Shown: positions 42,080-52,183, counted from the first letter of the stretch. The stretch is DNA of 64,000 nt from Ruminococcus hominis (GCF_014287355.1 NZ_JACOPE010000001.1:620001-684000); one strand, 5' to 3'. Translations and numbers: made by a program. The notes: generated from the sequence alone by a model not told the origin.

Positions 42080-42943
42080 ATGGAGATGATACAGGCAGAA
42101 GAGCTTGTTTATGAATATGAAAAACGAGATGATGAGGGAAATGTAGTCGGAATGCATCGAGCTGTAGATGGTGTGGATATAGATGTCAGACCTGGACAGT
42201 TTGTTGCGATTCTTGGACATAATGGCTCTGGAAAATCTACACTCGCAAAGCATATGAATGCAATTCTTGTTCCTACAGGAGGAACGATGTGGGTGAACGG
42301 GCGTGATACAAAGGATCCGAATGAGCTGATGAATGTACGTCAATCAGCCGGGATGGTATTTCAGAATCCGGATAACCAGATTATTGGAACTGTCGTAGAA
42401 GAGGATGTCGGATTTGGACCGGAGAATTTAGGTGTTCCGACGGATGAGATATGGAAGCGAGTAGAAGACAGTCTCAGGGCTGTAGGTATGTTAGAATATC
42501 GTAAAAATTCACCAAATAAATTATCAGGCGGACAGAAACAACGTGTGGCAATTGCAGGTGTAATCGCGATGGAACCACAGTGTATTGTGCTGGATGAACC
42601 AACAGCCATGTTAGACCCGAATGGAAGAAAAGAAGTGCTTCGTACAGTGCATGAACTTCGTAAAAGAAAAAATGTAACAGTTATCTTAATTACACATTAT
42701 ATGGAAGAAGTAGTAGATGCAGACTGGGTATATGTAATGGATAGCGGACATGTGGTGATGCGTGGAACACCGAGACAGATTTTTAGTCAGGTCGATGAAT
42801 TGAAAAAATATCACCTTGATGTGCCACAGGTTACGATGCTTGCAGAGGAACTTCGAAAGAGAGGAATGGATATTCCAAAGGGAATACTGCATCGTGAAGA
42901 ACTGGTAGAGTATATTATGAAAGCACAGAAAAAAGACGCATAG
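42080..42943 (+). CDS. ecfA1: ECF transporter ATPase A1
   Basis: A 287-residue ATPase with Walker [11 protein letters not shown]-loop in VFQNPDNQ, signature LSGGQKQR and Walker [14 protein letters not shown]. The gene order with a second ATPase, EcfT and truA is the standard group II energy-coupling-factor module, which powers vitamin and metal uptake with separate S components. It starts after GGAGG. No S component is encoded next to it. Confidence 0.94.
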   Translation: MEMIQAEELVYEYEKRDDEGNVVGMHRAVDGVDIDVRPGQFVAILGHNGSGKSTLAKHMNAILVPTGGTMWVNGRDTKDPNELMNVRQSAGMVFQNPDNQIIGTVVEEDVGFGPENLGVPTDEIWKRVEDSLRAVGMLEYRKNSPNKLSGGQKQRVAIAGVIAMEPQCIVLDEPTAMLDPNGRKEVLRTVHELRKRKNVTVILITHYMEEVVDADWVYVMDSGHVVMRGTPRQIFSQVDELKKYHLDVPQVTMLAEELRKRGMDIPKGILHREELVEYIMKAQKKDA

Positions 42944-42957
42944 AAATGGAGAAACCA

Positions 42958-43806
42958 ATGTCAATAAAACTGGAACATATAAATTATATTTACAATCCAG
43001 GTGATGCATATGAAAGACATGCATTGAAGGATATTAATTTGGAAATCCCACAGGGACAGTTTGTAGGAATTATCGGACATACGGGTTCAGGAAAATCTAC
43101 ATTAATCCAGCATTTAAACGGATTGATCAAAGCAACTTCAGGACAGCTATATTATGAGGGTAAAAACATTTATGAAGCCGGTTATAATATGCGAACGCTT
43201 AGAACACAGGTCGGACTTGTATTTCAGTATCCAGAGCACCAGTTGTTTGAAGTAGATGTACTGACAGATGTTTGTTTTGGACCTAAAAATCAGGGGCTAT
43301 CAGAAGAAGATTGTATGAAGCGTGCAAAGGAAGCACTGGAGCTTGTACAATTTCCTGAAAAATATTATCGTCAATCACCGTTTGAATTGTCGGGAGGACA
43401 AAAGCGAAGAGTGGCGATTGCCGGAGTTCTGGCTATGAAACCGAAAGTTCTTGTGCTGGATGAACCAACCGCAGGACTGGACCCGCAGGGACGGGATGAT
43501 ATCCTGGATCAGATAGCAAGACTTCATAAAGAAACAGATATGACAGTAATTCTGGTATCTCATAGTATGGAAGATATTGCCCGTTATGTGGACAGAATTA
43601 TCGTAATGAATCATGGAGAGAAGATGTTTGATGGGGAGCCGAAAGCTGTATTTGCACATTATAAAGAGTTGGAACAGATTGGACTTGCAGCTCCGCAGGT
43701 GACGTATATTATGCATGACTTAAAAGAAAGAGGGCTGGATGTGCGTACAGATGCCACAACAGTCGAAGAGGCAGCAGACGAGATAATGAGGTGTTACCAT
43801 GATTAG
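42958..43806 (+). CDS. ecfA2: ECF transporter ATPase A2
   Basis: A 282-residue ATPase with Walker A GHTGSGKST, Q-loop VFQYPEHQ (the Q-Y-P-E form is typical of EcfA2), signature LSGGQKRR and Walker B VLVLDEPTAGLDP. I prefer ATG 42958, since GGAG 6 bp upstream is a better ribosome-binding site than anything in front of the ATG at 42946. It overlaps ecfT by 8 bp. Confidence 0.93.
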   Translation: MSIKLEHINYIYNPGDAYERHALKDINLEIPQGQFVGIIGHTGSGKSTLIQHLNGLIKATSGQLYYEGKNIYEAGYNMRTLRTQVGLVFQYPEHQLFEVDVLTDVCFGPKNQGLSEEDCMKRAKEALELVQFPEKYYRQSPFELSGGQKRRVAIAGVLAMKPKVLVLDEPTAGLDPQGRDDILDQIARLHKETDMTVILVSHSMEDIARYVDRIIVMNHGEKMFDGEPKAVFAHYKELEQIGLAAPQVTYIMHDLKERGLDVRTDATTVEEAADEIMRCYHD

Positions 43807-44623
43807 AGATATTACAATAGGACAGTATTACCCTGCACAAAGTCCGGTTCATCGACTGGATCCAAGGGTGAAGATTATTTGTACGCTGATATTTTTAGTA
43901 TCGTTGTTTGTACAGAATAGTCTGCTTGGTTATGCAGTTGCAACCATATTTTTAATGATTGTAATCAAAGCAAGCCAAGTTCCGCTCAAATTTATGCTCA
44001 AAGGCTTGAAGGCAATCGTTATTTTATTGTTATTTACGGTTGTGATGAATTTATTTTTGACAAAAGGCGGAGAGACACTGGTACATTTCTGGATTTTTAC
44101 AATTACAGAACAAGGGCTTAGAGTGTCCGTGTTTATGGCAATCCGTTTGATTTATCTGATTGTCGGTTCTTCACTTATGACACTGACGACAACACCAAAT
44201 TCCTTGACAGATGGGATTGAAAGCGTATTAAAACCGCTTAATAAAATAAATGTTCCGGTTCATGAGATTGCGATGATGATGTCAATTGCACTTCGTTTTA
44301 TTCCAATCCTTTTGGAAGAGACAGATAAGATCATGAAGGCACAGATCGCCCGTGGTGCGGATTTGGAGAGTGGAAATATTATTCAGAAAACAAAAGCAAT
44401 GGTTCCGATTTTAGTGCCGTTGTTTGTTTCTGCATTTAGAAGAGCAAATGACCTTGCCATGGCAATGGAATCAAGATGCTACTGCGGTGGTGAAGGCAGA
44501 ACGAAGATGAAACCACTGGTTTATGAAAAAAGAGATTATCTGGCATATACATTTTCAGTTTTTTATCTTGTGGTTGTTATCATTGTGGGACATTTCATTC
44601 CATTTAAAGTATGGATCTTTTAA
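43799..44623 (+). CDS. ecfT: ECF transporter transmembrane protein T
   Basis: A 274-residue membrane protein with about five helices. It contains LDPRVKIICTLIFL at the N-terminus and the Ala-Arg-Gly coupling motif in QIARGADLESGNI, which contacts the ATPases; a second coupling segment is in MESRCYCGGEGRT. It overlaps ecfA2. It forms the shared scaffold for several substrate-specific S proteins encoded elsewhere. Confidence 0.94.
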   Translation: MIRDITIGQYYPAQSPVHRLDPRVKIICTLIFLVSLFVQNSLLGYAVATIFLMIVIKASQVPLKFMLKGLKAIVILLLFTVVMNLFLTKGGETLVHFWIFTITEQGLRVSVFMAIRLIYLIVGSSLMTLTTTPNSLTDGIESVLKPLNKINVPVHEIAMMMSIALRFIPILLEETDKIMKAQIARGADLESGNIIQKTKAMVPILVPLFVSAFRRANDLAMAMESRCYCGGEGRTKMKPLVYEKRDYLAYTFSVFYLVVVIIVGHFIPFKVWIF

Positions 44624-44639
44624 AAATGGAGTATAAGTA

Positions 44640-45434
44640 GTGAGAAGAATAAAATTAACAGTTGCCTATGACGGCACCGATTATTGTGGCTGGCAGATAC
44701 AGCCAAACGGAATTACGATTGAAGAGGTATTGAACAAAAAACTGTCAAAACTGACAGGAGAAAACATTGTCATCATTGGTGCAAGCCGGACCGATTCAGG
44801 GGTGCATGCGATGGGAAATGTGGCGGTGTTTGATACTAAATCGCCGATTCCGCCGGACCGGTTTTCTTATGCGTTAAATCAAAAACTTCCGGATGATATC
44901 GTGATAGTAAAATCAGAAGAAGTACCATCCGACTGGCATCCGAGATATCAGGACCATATTGTGAAAACGTATGAATATCATATTTTAAATACAGAAGTTC
45001 CAGATCCTACAAAGAGACATAACACATATTTTGTTTCTTATAAGCTGGACGTTGCGAAAATGCGTGAAGCGGCAGAATATTTGCTTGGCGAACATGATTT
45101 TGCAAGCTTTTGCAATATTAGGACGAATGTGGAAGATACGGTCAGAACAATTTACGAATTGGAAGTTTTGGAATCAGAATGTACATATGCAAGAAACGGG
45201 CATGCAGCCGGAAGAGAGTTGACAATCCGAATTAAGGGAAATGGTTTTCTCTATAATATGGTTAGGATTATTGTCGGGACGCTTCTGCGTGTTGGACGTG
45301 GGTTCTATACGCCAGAGCAGGTGAAAGAGATCCTGGAGGCGAAAGACCGACAGGCAGCAGGTGTGACAGCACCGCCGCAGGGACTGATGCTGATGCAGAT
45401 TGAATATCAAGATATCTTATTAACAAAAAAGTGA
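44640..45434 (+). CDS. truA: tRNA pseudouridine synthase A
   Basis: A 264-residue enzyme starting with GTG after GGAG. The opening RRIKLTVAYDGTDYCGWQIQ and the catalytic Asp in GASRTDSGVHAMGNV are diagnostic of TruA, which makes pseudouridine at positions 38-40 of the tRNA anticodon arm. It is the last gene of the ECF operon, a linkage seen in many Firmicutes. Confidence 0.95.
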   Translation: MRRIKLTVAYDGTDYCGWQIQPNGITIEEVLNKKLSKLTGENIVIIGASRTDSGVHAMGNVAVFDTKSPIPPDRFSYALNQKLPDDIVIVKSEEVPSDWHPRYQDHIVKTYEYHILNTEVPDPTKRHNTYFVSYKLDVAKMREAAEYLLGEHDFASFCNIRTNVEDTVRTIYELEVLESECTYARNGHAAGRELTIRIKGNGFLYNMVRIIVGTLLRVGRGFYTPEQVKEILEAKDRQAAGVTAPPQGLMLMQIEYQDILLTKK

Positions 45435-45913
45435 CACTTATCAACATAAAGTTTCTTGAGATAAAGAAGCAGATATTCTACAGTAAATGGGACTATTCTT
45501 TTTTCACAGCCCCTTTTGATGATGACTTATATACTAAATTATTGGAAGAAAAAGTAAATGGAAAAGAAAATTGAAAAAATTTTCCATTTTTATATTTGGC
45601 TAAATTGTTTTCACAACAAACAAGAGCGATAGATTGAAATTCGAAGTAAAAGAAGTTTCAATTTATCGTTCTATTTTTATATGTAAAACCAATATGGTTT
45701 GAAAAAAAGTAAAAAAATAATATATTTTCTGAAAAATAAAGCAAACAAGGAATAATAAACAAAAAAGAAAATGTTTTTCTGTGAAGAGTTACTAAAAAGA
45801 AAATATTTTCCAAAAAAGTATTGATTTATATTTTTTTGATGATATGATGAAGATAAATCAAATAAAGACGAACCCTAAAAAACGAAAAAAATGCAAATGA
45901 GGAGGTAACAAAA
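45435..45913. promoter_or_regulatory. Intergenic region: two stem-loops, candidate RpiR sites and nan promoter
   Basis: AAATGGAAAA/TTTTCCATTT (45556-45589) with a T tail is a terminator for the ECF operon. A second 17-bp stem (45623-45639 with 45656-45672, two G-U pairs) ends ATTTTTAT. Two short palindromes follow, AGAAAA-TGT-TTTTCT (45766-45780) and GAAAATATTTTC (45799-45810); they resemble operator half-sites for RpiR-type regulators. TTGATT (45821-45826) and TATGAT (45843-45848), 16 bp apart, form the probable promoter of the sialic-acid operon. Confidence 0.6.
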
Positions 45914-46852
45914 ATGAGACCAGAAGAACTGAAAAAAGCACTAGAGGGAATTTGTGCAATTGCTGTAACACCTATGACAGAGGATCGTAAGGTGGATTAT
46001 GGAAAAGTAAAAAATCACATTCGTTTCTTAATTAATAAAGGAATCAACCGTGATAATAATTGCACATTAGTTGTAGGTGGAAGTACAGGCGAGTGTGGCG
46101 CACTTACAATTGCTGAGAGAAAGAAATTAATTGAAACAGCAGTAGAAGAAGCCGGTGAAGAACTTCCGATTATTGCTGGATGTAATCACAGTAATATTGA
46201 AGACGTAAAAGATTTAATGGCACATGCAGAACAGGCTGGTGCAGCTGGTGTTATGGTTTTATCACCTTATTATTATGTACCTACAGATGAAGCTGTTTTA
46301 CGTTTCTATAAGGAAATTTCAAAAGCAGCAAACATCGGAATTCTTCTTTATAACAATCTGGAGGTTACACATAAAGATGTACCAGTTGAAGTTATGGAAC
46401 AGCTTGTAGGTGCATCCAATGTGGTTGGTATTAAAGAATGTACACCAAACTTTGCAAAAATGGAAAAAGTTGCACGTAAGCTTGGCGATAAGATTACTGT
46501 TATCAATGGACATGGGGAATTTCTTGAGCCGTTTGCAGCAGTAGCAGGAACAAAGGGATTTATCTCAAGTACCTCTAACTTTGCTCCGGAAATTGCTGTT
46601 GAGATGTGGAAGGCAAGAAGTGCTGGCGATTATGTAAAAGCAAAACAGATTCGCGATAGACTGACACCTTATCTTGATCTGGCAGCAGCTGAGAGTGCTA
46701 CAGGAGGAGAACCGGTTGTGCTTGCAATTCTGAAACGAGCAGCAACATTAGTTGGATCTGATTGTGGTCCTGGACGTATCCCACTTCCAGATATCAGTGA
46801 AGAACTTGATGCTAAGATTAAAGCAATGTTAAAAGAAGTTGGTCTGGTTTAA
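45914..46852 (+). CDS. nanA: Dihydrodipicolinate synthase/N-acetylneuraminate lyase family aldolase
   Basis: A 312-residue class I aldolase. GGSTGECGALT (residues about 55-65) is the pyruvate-binding loop, Tyr146 lies in LLYNN, and the Schiff-base Lys174 is in GIKEC. The family includes DapA, NanA and keto-deoxy-sugar aldolases. The presence of NanE, a ROK kinase and an RpiR regulator downstream makes sialic acid lyase the best reading (Neu5Ac to ManNAc and pyruvate). The YNNL sequence in place of the usual YNxP is unusual, so substrate preference should be treated with care. Confidence 0.75.
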   Translation: MRPEELKKALEGICAIAVTPMTEDRKVDYGKVKNHIRFLINKGINRDNNCTLVVGGSTGECGALTIAERKKLIETAVEEAGEELPIIAGCNHSNIEDVKDLMAHAEQAGAAGVMVLSPYYYVPTDEAVLRFYKEISKAANIGILLYNNLEVTHKDVPVEVMEQLVGASNVVGIKECTPNFAKMEKVARKLGDKITVINGHGEFLEPFAAVAGTKGFISSTSNFAPEIAVEMWKARSAGDYVKAKQIRDRLTPYLDLAAAESATGGEPVVLAILKRAATLVGSDCGPGRIPLPDISEELDAKIKAMLKEVGLV

Positions 46853-46873
46853 ATAAAAAATAAATTACGAAAT

Positions 46874-46897
46874 CTAGGAGACCAAAGTGTCTCCTAG
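46874..46897 (+). terminator. Intercistronic hairpin between lyase and binding-protein genes
   Basis: CTAGGAGAC (46874-46882) pairs perfectly with GTCTCCTAG (46889-46897) across a 6-nt loop. No T-run follows, so an RNA-stability role is more likely than termination. Confidence 0.6.
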
Positions 46898-46923
46898 AAA
46901 CAAGAGGGAAAGGAGGAACATTT

Positions 46924-48237
46924 GTGAAGAAAAGAGTATTGGCAATTTTGCTTTGTGCAGCAATGACGATGTCGATGGTAGCTTGTGGTGGTGAATCAAA
47001 AAAGGAGGAAACCACTTCAGAAAAAGGAGGAGCAAAGGAAATTTCTGTTTTAAGATTAGGAGATATTGCAAAAGCAGAACCTATTTTTGCTCCAATTATG
47101 GAAAGTTATGAGGAAGCAAATCCAGATATAACTGTAAAGTTTGATGCAATGGCATGGGCAGAGGCAACTACAAAACTAAAACTTCTTGGGGCACAAGGAG
47201 ATTTGCCGGATGTAACCTTTGTTAATATTCAGAATGGTTGGGATCTTGCAGAGTCAGGATATTTGACTGATTTATCGGAGTTGTTTGCTTCTGACTCCTC
47301 TTTGTCAGCAGATATTCCACAATCAATTATTGATGTTGCTTCGACAGAAGATGGAAAACTCTACTGGATTCCTTCTGCGACAGGTGCTTTTGGGTTATGG
47401 TACAATAAAGAGTATTTTGAACAGGCCGGACTTGATCCAAATTCACCACCTGAAACCGTTGAAGAAATGATATCAATGGCAAAAACAATCACGGAGAAGA
47501 CTGGTATCCCAGGACTTGGATGGGGGATTACTGCAACAGAAGATTTTGCAAATATTACAGAAAGTTTTTATTCAAGTTATACTGGCGTAGATATTTGGAG
47601 TGATGGAGATAAAAAGTTTACTTTTGAAGATAATGAAGAGAATCGAGCGTTGTTTGTAGAAGTGTTAAATGAATTTGCAGCAATTACAAATGATTATGGT
47701 ATTACACAGGCAAATTCGATTGAGCAGAATCCGTTTGGAATTAGAACATTGTTCAGAGATGGTGAAGTTGCGATGTATCTGGATGGTGTTTGGGCAGTTA
47801 AGGAGTTAAAAGAGGAACTTGACAAAGGGAAAGAAAGCAAGTTTAATACTGCATTGTTCCCGGCTGGACCAGCAGGATCTCATCCGATTCTTGGATGTGA
47901 TGGATGGTCGATTCCAGAAGCATGTGAAGATAAAGAAGATGCTTGGAAAATGGTGCAGCATTTAATGTCAAACGAAAATCAGACAAGACATGCTACAGAG
48001 TGGGGACTATTACCAATTCTAGAATCAGAAAAGGAAATGGATGAATTTTCAGGAGAATATTGGAATGCGTTGGTAGAGCAATTAGATACTGTTTCAGCAC
48101 GTCCAAAGGATAAGAATGTTGCGATGATAGAACAGGCAATTGCAGATGGTGCTCAGGCAGCAGCAACGAGAAAAATGACAGCAGATAAAGCTATTGATTT
48201 TATGATTGAGACAGTACATTCAAACTATGTAGAATGA
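46924..48237 (+). CDS. Sugar ABC transporter substrate-binding lipoprotein (nan cluster)
   Basis: A 437-residue family 1 solute-binding protein starting at GTG with AGGAGG upstream. The signal peptide ends at MVACGGE, a lipobox near residue 21. It has the TGAFGLWYNKEYFEQAG segment typical of the family. With two permeases it forms an importer whose ligand is probably sialic acid or a derivative, judged from context only. Confidence 0.9.
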   Translation: MKKRVLAILLCAAMTMSMVACGGESKKEETTSEKGGAKEISVLRLGDIAKAEPIFAPIMESYEEANPDITVKFDAMAWAEATTKLKLLGAQGDLPDVTFVNIQNGWDLAESGYLTDLSELFASDSSLSADIPQSIIDVASTEDGKLYWIPSATGAFGLWYNKEYFEQAGLDPNSPPETVEEMISMAKTITEKTGIPGLGWGITATEDFANITESFYSSYTGVDIWSDGDKKFTFEDNEENRALFVEVLNEFAAITNDYGITQANSIEQNPFGIRTLFRDGEVAMYLDGVWAVKELKEELDKGKESKFNTALFPAGPAGSHPILGCDGWSIPEACEDKEDAWKMVQHLMSNENQTRHATEWGLLPILESEKEMDEFSGEYWNALVEQLDTVSARPKDKNVAMIEQAIADGAQAAATRKMTADKAIDFMIETVHSNYVE

Positions 48238-48331
48238 TAAAAATGAGGCTGTGCCATAAACTGGTTTTTATCAGCTTATGACCAGCTCTATTTTTATCTC
48301 ATAGAATATTGAAAGGTGGTAGTTTTAGTTT

Positions 48332-49204
48332 ATGAAACTGAAAAGAAAAAGAAAAGCTCTGCCTTATATATTTTTAATACCTGCAATTTTTATTATTTTT
48401 GCGATTTTTGCAATTCCCCTTGTAAATTTACTTTGGTATTCTTTTGCAAAAGTAGATTTGATTGGCCAATTTCAGCGGTGGGCGGGTCTGGATAATTATA
48501 AGTATTTATTCACATCAGCATTTGCTGCGACATTGGGAAGAACAATGATCTGGGTTGTTTGTGGTATTGCGGGTATATTTGTGGTTGGAACGACACTTGC
48601 ACTTGCGTTGAATAAACCAATTCCGGGCAGAGGGATATTTAGAACAATTGTAATTATTCCATGGGTTATTCCGCATGTGTTTGCAGGAACAATGTGGAGT
48701 TGGGTGTTAAATTCTACAAATGGGATTGTGAATACAGTACTTTTGGATTTGGGGTTGGTTAGTACGCCAGTCAGCTTTTTGGGCGCTGATTTAGCCCTGG
48801 CGACGGTAATATTCATTCGAATATGGAAAGGTGTTCCGTTTCTTGTAATGAGTTTATTATCCGCGTTGCAGACAATACCATCAGAAGTTGAAGAAGCAGC
48901 AAAACTTGACGGTGCTTTGGGATGGAAATATTTCGTATATATAACACTCCCACTGTTAAAACCTGTAATGGTTATGAGTGGAACGATTCTAATGGCTTGG
49001 TCGTTTACAATCTTTGATTTGGTGTATGTAATTACTGCAGGTGGTCCGTTGAATGTAACAGAACTGCTTAGTATTACAATTTACAAGAAGGCATTTATTA
49101 ATGGTGATATGGGTGGTGCAGCGGCAATAGCAATATTTACAATGTTATTTGTATCTATTATTGCATTTTTCCTTATGAAACATAATGCAAAGGAGGACAA
49201 GTAA
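48332..49204 (+). CDS. Sugar ABC transporter permease (MalF type, nan cluster)
   Basis: A 290-residue permease with six membrane helices and the EAA loop VEEAAKLDGALGWKYFVYITLP. Its TAA stop overlaps the ATG of the next permease by one base, showing tight coupling. The 94-bp space before it holds an imperfect hairpin with a T-rich tail (about 48245-48297), again after a binding-protein gene. Confidence 0.92.
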   Translation: MKLKRKRKALPYIFLIPAIFIIFAIFAIPLVNLLWYSFAKVDLIGQFQRWAGLDNYKYLFTSAFAATLGRTMIWVVCGIAGIFVVGTTLALALNKPIPGRGIFRTIVIIPWVIPHVFAGTMWSWVLNSTNGIVNTVLLDLGLVSTPVSFLGADLALATVIFIRIWKGVPFLVMSLLSALQTIPSEVEEAAKLDGALGWKYFVYITLPLLKPVMVMSGTILMAWSFTIFDLVYVITAGGPLNVTELLSITIYKKAFINGDMGGAAAIAIFTMLFVSIIAFFLMKHNAKEDK

Positions 49205-50037
49205 TGAAGAAAAACAGACGGAATGAAAAAATTAGGAATTATATTGTACGGTATTTTTTCATTATTGTATGGGTTATTATTGCTTTGCTTCCAATATACT
49301 CTGCATTGATGACATCATTAACGCCATTTGCAAAGCTGGGAGAACGCATGTTGTATCCGGAGTATTTTCATTGGGAAAACTACATAGAAGTTGCAACACA
49401 AACTCCGTTGTGGGAATACTTAAAAGCTTCAATTATTTATGCATTAGGAACGAGCTTTTTTACAATTATTATTTCGATTTTGGCAGCGTATGCACTTTCC
49501 AGATTTCAATTTCGGTTTAAAGTGGCATTTATGATGGTTATTGTTGCGATTCAAGTTATTCCACAAATTGTAATTGTGACTCCATTATATGGTCTTTCAA
49601 ATTCTATGGGATTATATGACACATATCTAATTGTAGTTTTAGCGATGGTTGCATCAGCGATTGCAAATCCAATTTTGTTACTAAAAGGATTTTTTGATAG
49701 CATCTCTGTTACATTGGAAGAAGCAGCGGCTGTGGATGGATGTACACGATTTCAAGCATTGGTGAAGATAATATTACCAGTTTCTTTACCTGCATTAACA
49801 ACAGCATTTGCACTTTCATTTTTTTCCGGGTGGGATGCATATTTGTATCCAATGATACTTACTTCATCACCAGGAAAAGTATCTATGACTGTAGGTCTCT
49901 CGAGAATGAAGGATATTGTCACACCATGGAATTGGATTATGGCAGGAACAATAATTGCAATTATCCCGCCAATATTAATTTACTTGATTGCACAGAAATA
50001 TTTGGTGGGCGGATTAACCGCAGGTAGTGACAAATAG
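49204..50037 (+). CDS. Sugar ABC transporter permease (MalG type, nan cluster)
   Basis: A 277-residue permease with six membrane helices and the EAA loop LEEAAAVDGCTRFQALVKIILP. The C-terminus ends LVGGLTAGSDK, as is typical of MalG. GGAGG lies in the 3' end of the preceding gene. No ATPase is present in the cluster, so the MsmK-type protein at 39978-41090 is the likely partner. Confidence 0.92.
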   Translation: MKKNRRNEKIRNYIVRYFFIIVWVIIALLPIYSALMTSLTPFAKLGERMLYPEYFHWENYIEVATQTPLWEYLKASIIYALGTSFFTIIISILAAYALSRFQFRFKVAFMMVIVAIQVIPQIVIVTPLYGLSNSMGLYDTYLIVVLAMVASAIANPILLLKGFFDSISVTLEEAAAVDGCTRFQALVKIILPVSLPALTTAFALSFFSGWDAYLYPMILTSSPGKVSMTVGLSRMKDIVTPWNWIMAGTIIAIIPPILIYLIAQKYLVGGLTAGSDK

Positions 50038-50053
50038 AGAAAGGATGTGCTGT

Positions 50054-50365
50054 ATGGGGGGTTGATTTTCCGTTGGAAAAATTAAAAAAGTACTATGGGG
50101 AAATCCTAGACCGGTGGATTTCGAGGAATACTGGAAATCTGCTTTAGATGAAATGCACGGAATAGATCCAAAGGTAGAATTTGTTCAATCAGATTTTCAG
50201 ACAGGATATGTTGAATGTTGGGATATGAATTGCCCACCGTCTTCGCAGTTTGCAATCTACAACAAAATAAAATCGAAGAAACAACATATTATTTATCCGG
50301 ATTTTCAACATGAAAATATTCCGGACTTTGAGGATAAGACATATCAATTTTTAAGCAAACTATAA
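50054..50365 (+). pseudogene. Decayed acetyl-esterase (AXE1/cephalosporin-C deacetylase family)
   Basis: The fragment opens like a normal AXE1 gene (VDFPLEKLKKYYGE, then PRPVDFEEYWKSALDEMHGI). A one-base gain in the first G-run and a one-base loss near 50101 break the frame. The sequence then jumps from EFVQSDFQTGYVECWD to the C-terminal PPSSQFAIYNKIKSKKQHII, with HENIPDF at the end. About 200 residues, including the catalytic Ser, are missing. The intact protein would have removed acetyl groups from imported sugars, in this setting perhaps O-acetylated sialic acid. Confidence 0.8.
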
Positions 50366-50382
50366 AACAGGAGGTGCAAAAT

Positions 50383-51453
50383 ATGAGTGAAGTTTTAAAA
50401 ATTGGGGTAAGCAGATTTGTTTATGGTGAAGGTGTTATAGACACATTGCCGGACGAAATCAAAAGGTATGGGGCAAAGGCATTTCTGATTGGTGGAAAAA
50501 CAACGCTTCCTATGATTCGTGAGAAAATCGGAGCAAAAGCAGAATCAGAAGGTGTGGAAGCAGATTGGAATCTGATGGACGAACCTAACTCAGTAGATTT
50601 TGCAAAAAGGCTTTCTGCAAAAGCAACTGTTCAGAAAGCAGATGTGATAGTGGCAATTGGTGGAGGAAAATGTATGGATCTGAGTAAGGTCGTTTCAGAT
50701 ATGGCAAAACTTCCGTTGATTACTGTGCCAACATCTGTTGCAACTTGTGCAGGCTCTTCAGCGGTCAGTATTATGTATACGAAAGATACAGGAAGTTATG
50801 ATTGCTCTATTCCGAAAGAGAAAGAAGTCGATTCTGTGATTGCAGATATTGATATTATCGGAGATTCACCAAAGAGATTGTTTGCGTCAGGAATTTTAGA
50901 TTCGATTGCTAAATTGCCGGAGATAGTGAATGGAAGAGCAGATATGACATATCCCGGAGTATCTGTCTTCAAGAAAATGGCATATATGAATTCTACGTTT
51001 ATTTATGACTTTTTGACAAAATATGGAGTTGAAGTATATGAAAATCCAAAGAAGGATCCGATCCTTCTAAGAGATTTGGTACTTGTGAATCTGATAATTA
51101 CATCTATGGTAAGCGGATTTTCAAGCGGTTCTGATCAGCTTGCGATAGCACATGGTTTGTATGACGGTACAAGAAAATTTTTTCCAATCGAATCAAAAGA
51201 ATCATTGCATGGGGAAATCGTAGCAGTTGGTGTTCTGATGCAGATGCGTTTTAACAAAGATCCAGAAGAAGAATATCAGAAAGTATATCATATGATGAAA
51301 GCGATGAATATGCCGACAAAGCTAAGTGAACTTGGAGTAGAGCCGACAGAGGAAAATATTGCGAAGTTAAAAGAATATAATATTATGAAAAACAATATGA
51401 CCGCAGCAGAAGATTTGAAACAGTTGGATATTGCATTTGAGGAAATCATCTGA
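50383..51453 (+). CDS. Iron-containing alcohol dehydrogenase family protein
   Basis: A 356-residue protein starting at ATG 50383 after GGAGG. The NAD-binding GGGKCMDLSKVVSD and PTSVATCAGSSAVS motifs, and metal ligands in AHGLYDG and LHGEIVAVG, place it in the glycerol dehydrogenase-like branch. It lies inside the sialic-acid operon between the decayed esterase and nanE, where such an enzyme is not a standard component. It may reduce or oxidise a sugar intermediate. A second, decayed member of the family is at 59833. Confidence 0.85.
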   Translation: MSEVLKIGVSRFVYGEGVIDTLPDEIKRYGAKAFLIGGKTTLPMIREKIGAKAESEGVEADWNLMDEPNSVDFAKRLSAKATVQKADVIVAIGGGKCMDLSKVVSDMAKLPLITVPTSVATCAGSSAVSIMYTKDTGSYDCSIPKEKEVDSVIADIDIIGDSPKRLFASGILDSIAKLPEIVNGRADMTYPGVSVFKKMAYMNSTFIYDFLTKYGVEVYENPKKDPILLRDLVLVNLIITSMVSGFSSGSDQLAIAHGLYDGTRKFFPIESKESLHGEIVAVGVLMQMRFNKDPEEEYQKVYHMMKAMNMPTKLSELGVEPTEENIAKLKEYNIMKNNMTAAEDLKQLDIAFEEII

Positions 51454-51491
51454 TAAAAGCCGACAGCAGTGAGGCAGAAAGGAAGGCGCAG

Positions 51492-52175
51492 ATGGACGAA
51501 AGAATATTAGACACTATTAGAGGTGGATTGATCGTATCGTGCCAGGCATTGGAAAATGAACCATTGCACAGTTCCTATATTATGCAGAGGATGGCGGTGG
51601 CTGCTATGTACGGAGGTGCTGTTGGCATTCGTGCAAATTCCGTTTCGGATATTTTGGAAATTCGAAAAGAGGTAAAGCTTCCAGTAATTGGAATTATAAA
51701 AAGGGTATATGATGATTCTGATGTGTATATCACGCCATCAATGAAAGAGGTAGACGAATTGATGACGGTTCGTCCGGAGATTATTGCATTGGATGCAACA
51801 AAGAGGATGAGACCAGGAAAGAGAAGCTTAGAAGATTTCTTTGCTGAAGTAAGAGCAAAATATCCAGAGCAGATTTTTATGGCAGATTGTTCCACTTTGG
51901 AAGAGGGACTAAATGCTGCGAAAATCGGGTTTGACATTTTAGGAACTACTTTATCTGGTTATACATCTTATTCAAAAGGAAGTGAACTTCCTAATATGGA
52001 GTTGATTCAACAGTTAGTGGAAAGTGGAGAAAAACCGGTAATTGCAGAAGGTGGTATCTGGACACCGGAGCAACTGAAACATATTTTGGGTACTGGTGTA
52101 TTAGCAGCTGTGGTAGGAACGGCAATTACGAGGCCGATGGAAATTACAAAAAGATTCGTGAATGCGATAGAGTAA
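51492..52175 (+). CDS. nanE: N-acetylmannosamine-6-phosphate 2-epimerase
   Basis: A 227-residue TIM-barrel enzyme. The N-terminal GGLIVSCQALENEPLHSS, the PVIGIIKRVYDDSDVYITPS segment with the catalytic Lys, and the phosphate site VIAEGGIWTPEQ are diagnostic of NanE. It converts ManNAc-6-P to GlcNAc-6-P. It is the gene that most clearly identifies this cluster as sialic-acid catabolism. Confidence 0.94.
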   Translation: MDERILDTIRGGLIVSCQALENEPLHSSYIMQRMAVAAMYGGAVGIRANSVSDILEIRKEVKLPVIGIIKRVYDDSDVYITPSMKEVDELMTVRPEIIALDATKRMRPGKRSLEDFFAEVRAKYPEQIFMADCSTLEEGLNAAKIGFDILGTTLSGYTSYSKGSELPNMELIQQLVESGEKPVIAEGGIWTPEQLKHILGTGVLAAVVGTAITRPMEITKRFVNAIE

Positions 52176-52183
52176 AATAGAAA

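Noticed and set aside
45914..46852. Housekeeping dapA (lysine biosynthesis)
   Set aside because: The fold fits, but the operon with NanE, a ROK kinase, an importer and RpiR argues for sugar catabolism; lysine genes are absent nearby.
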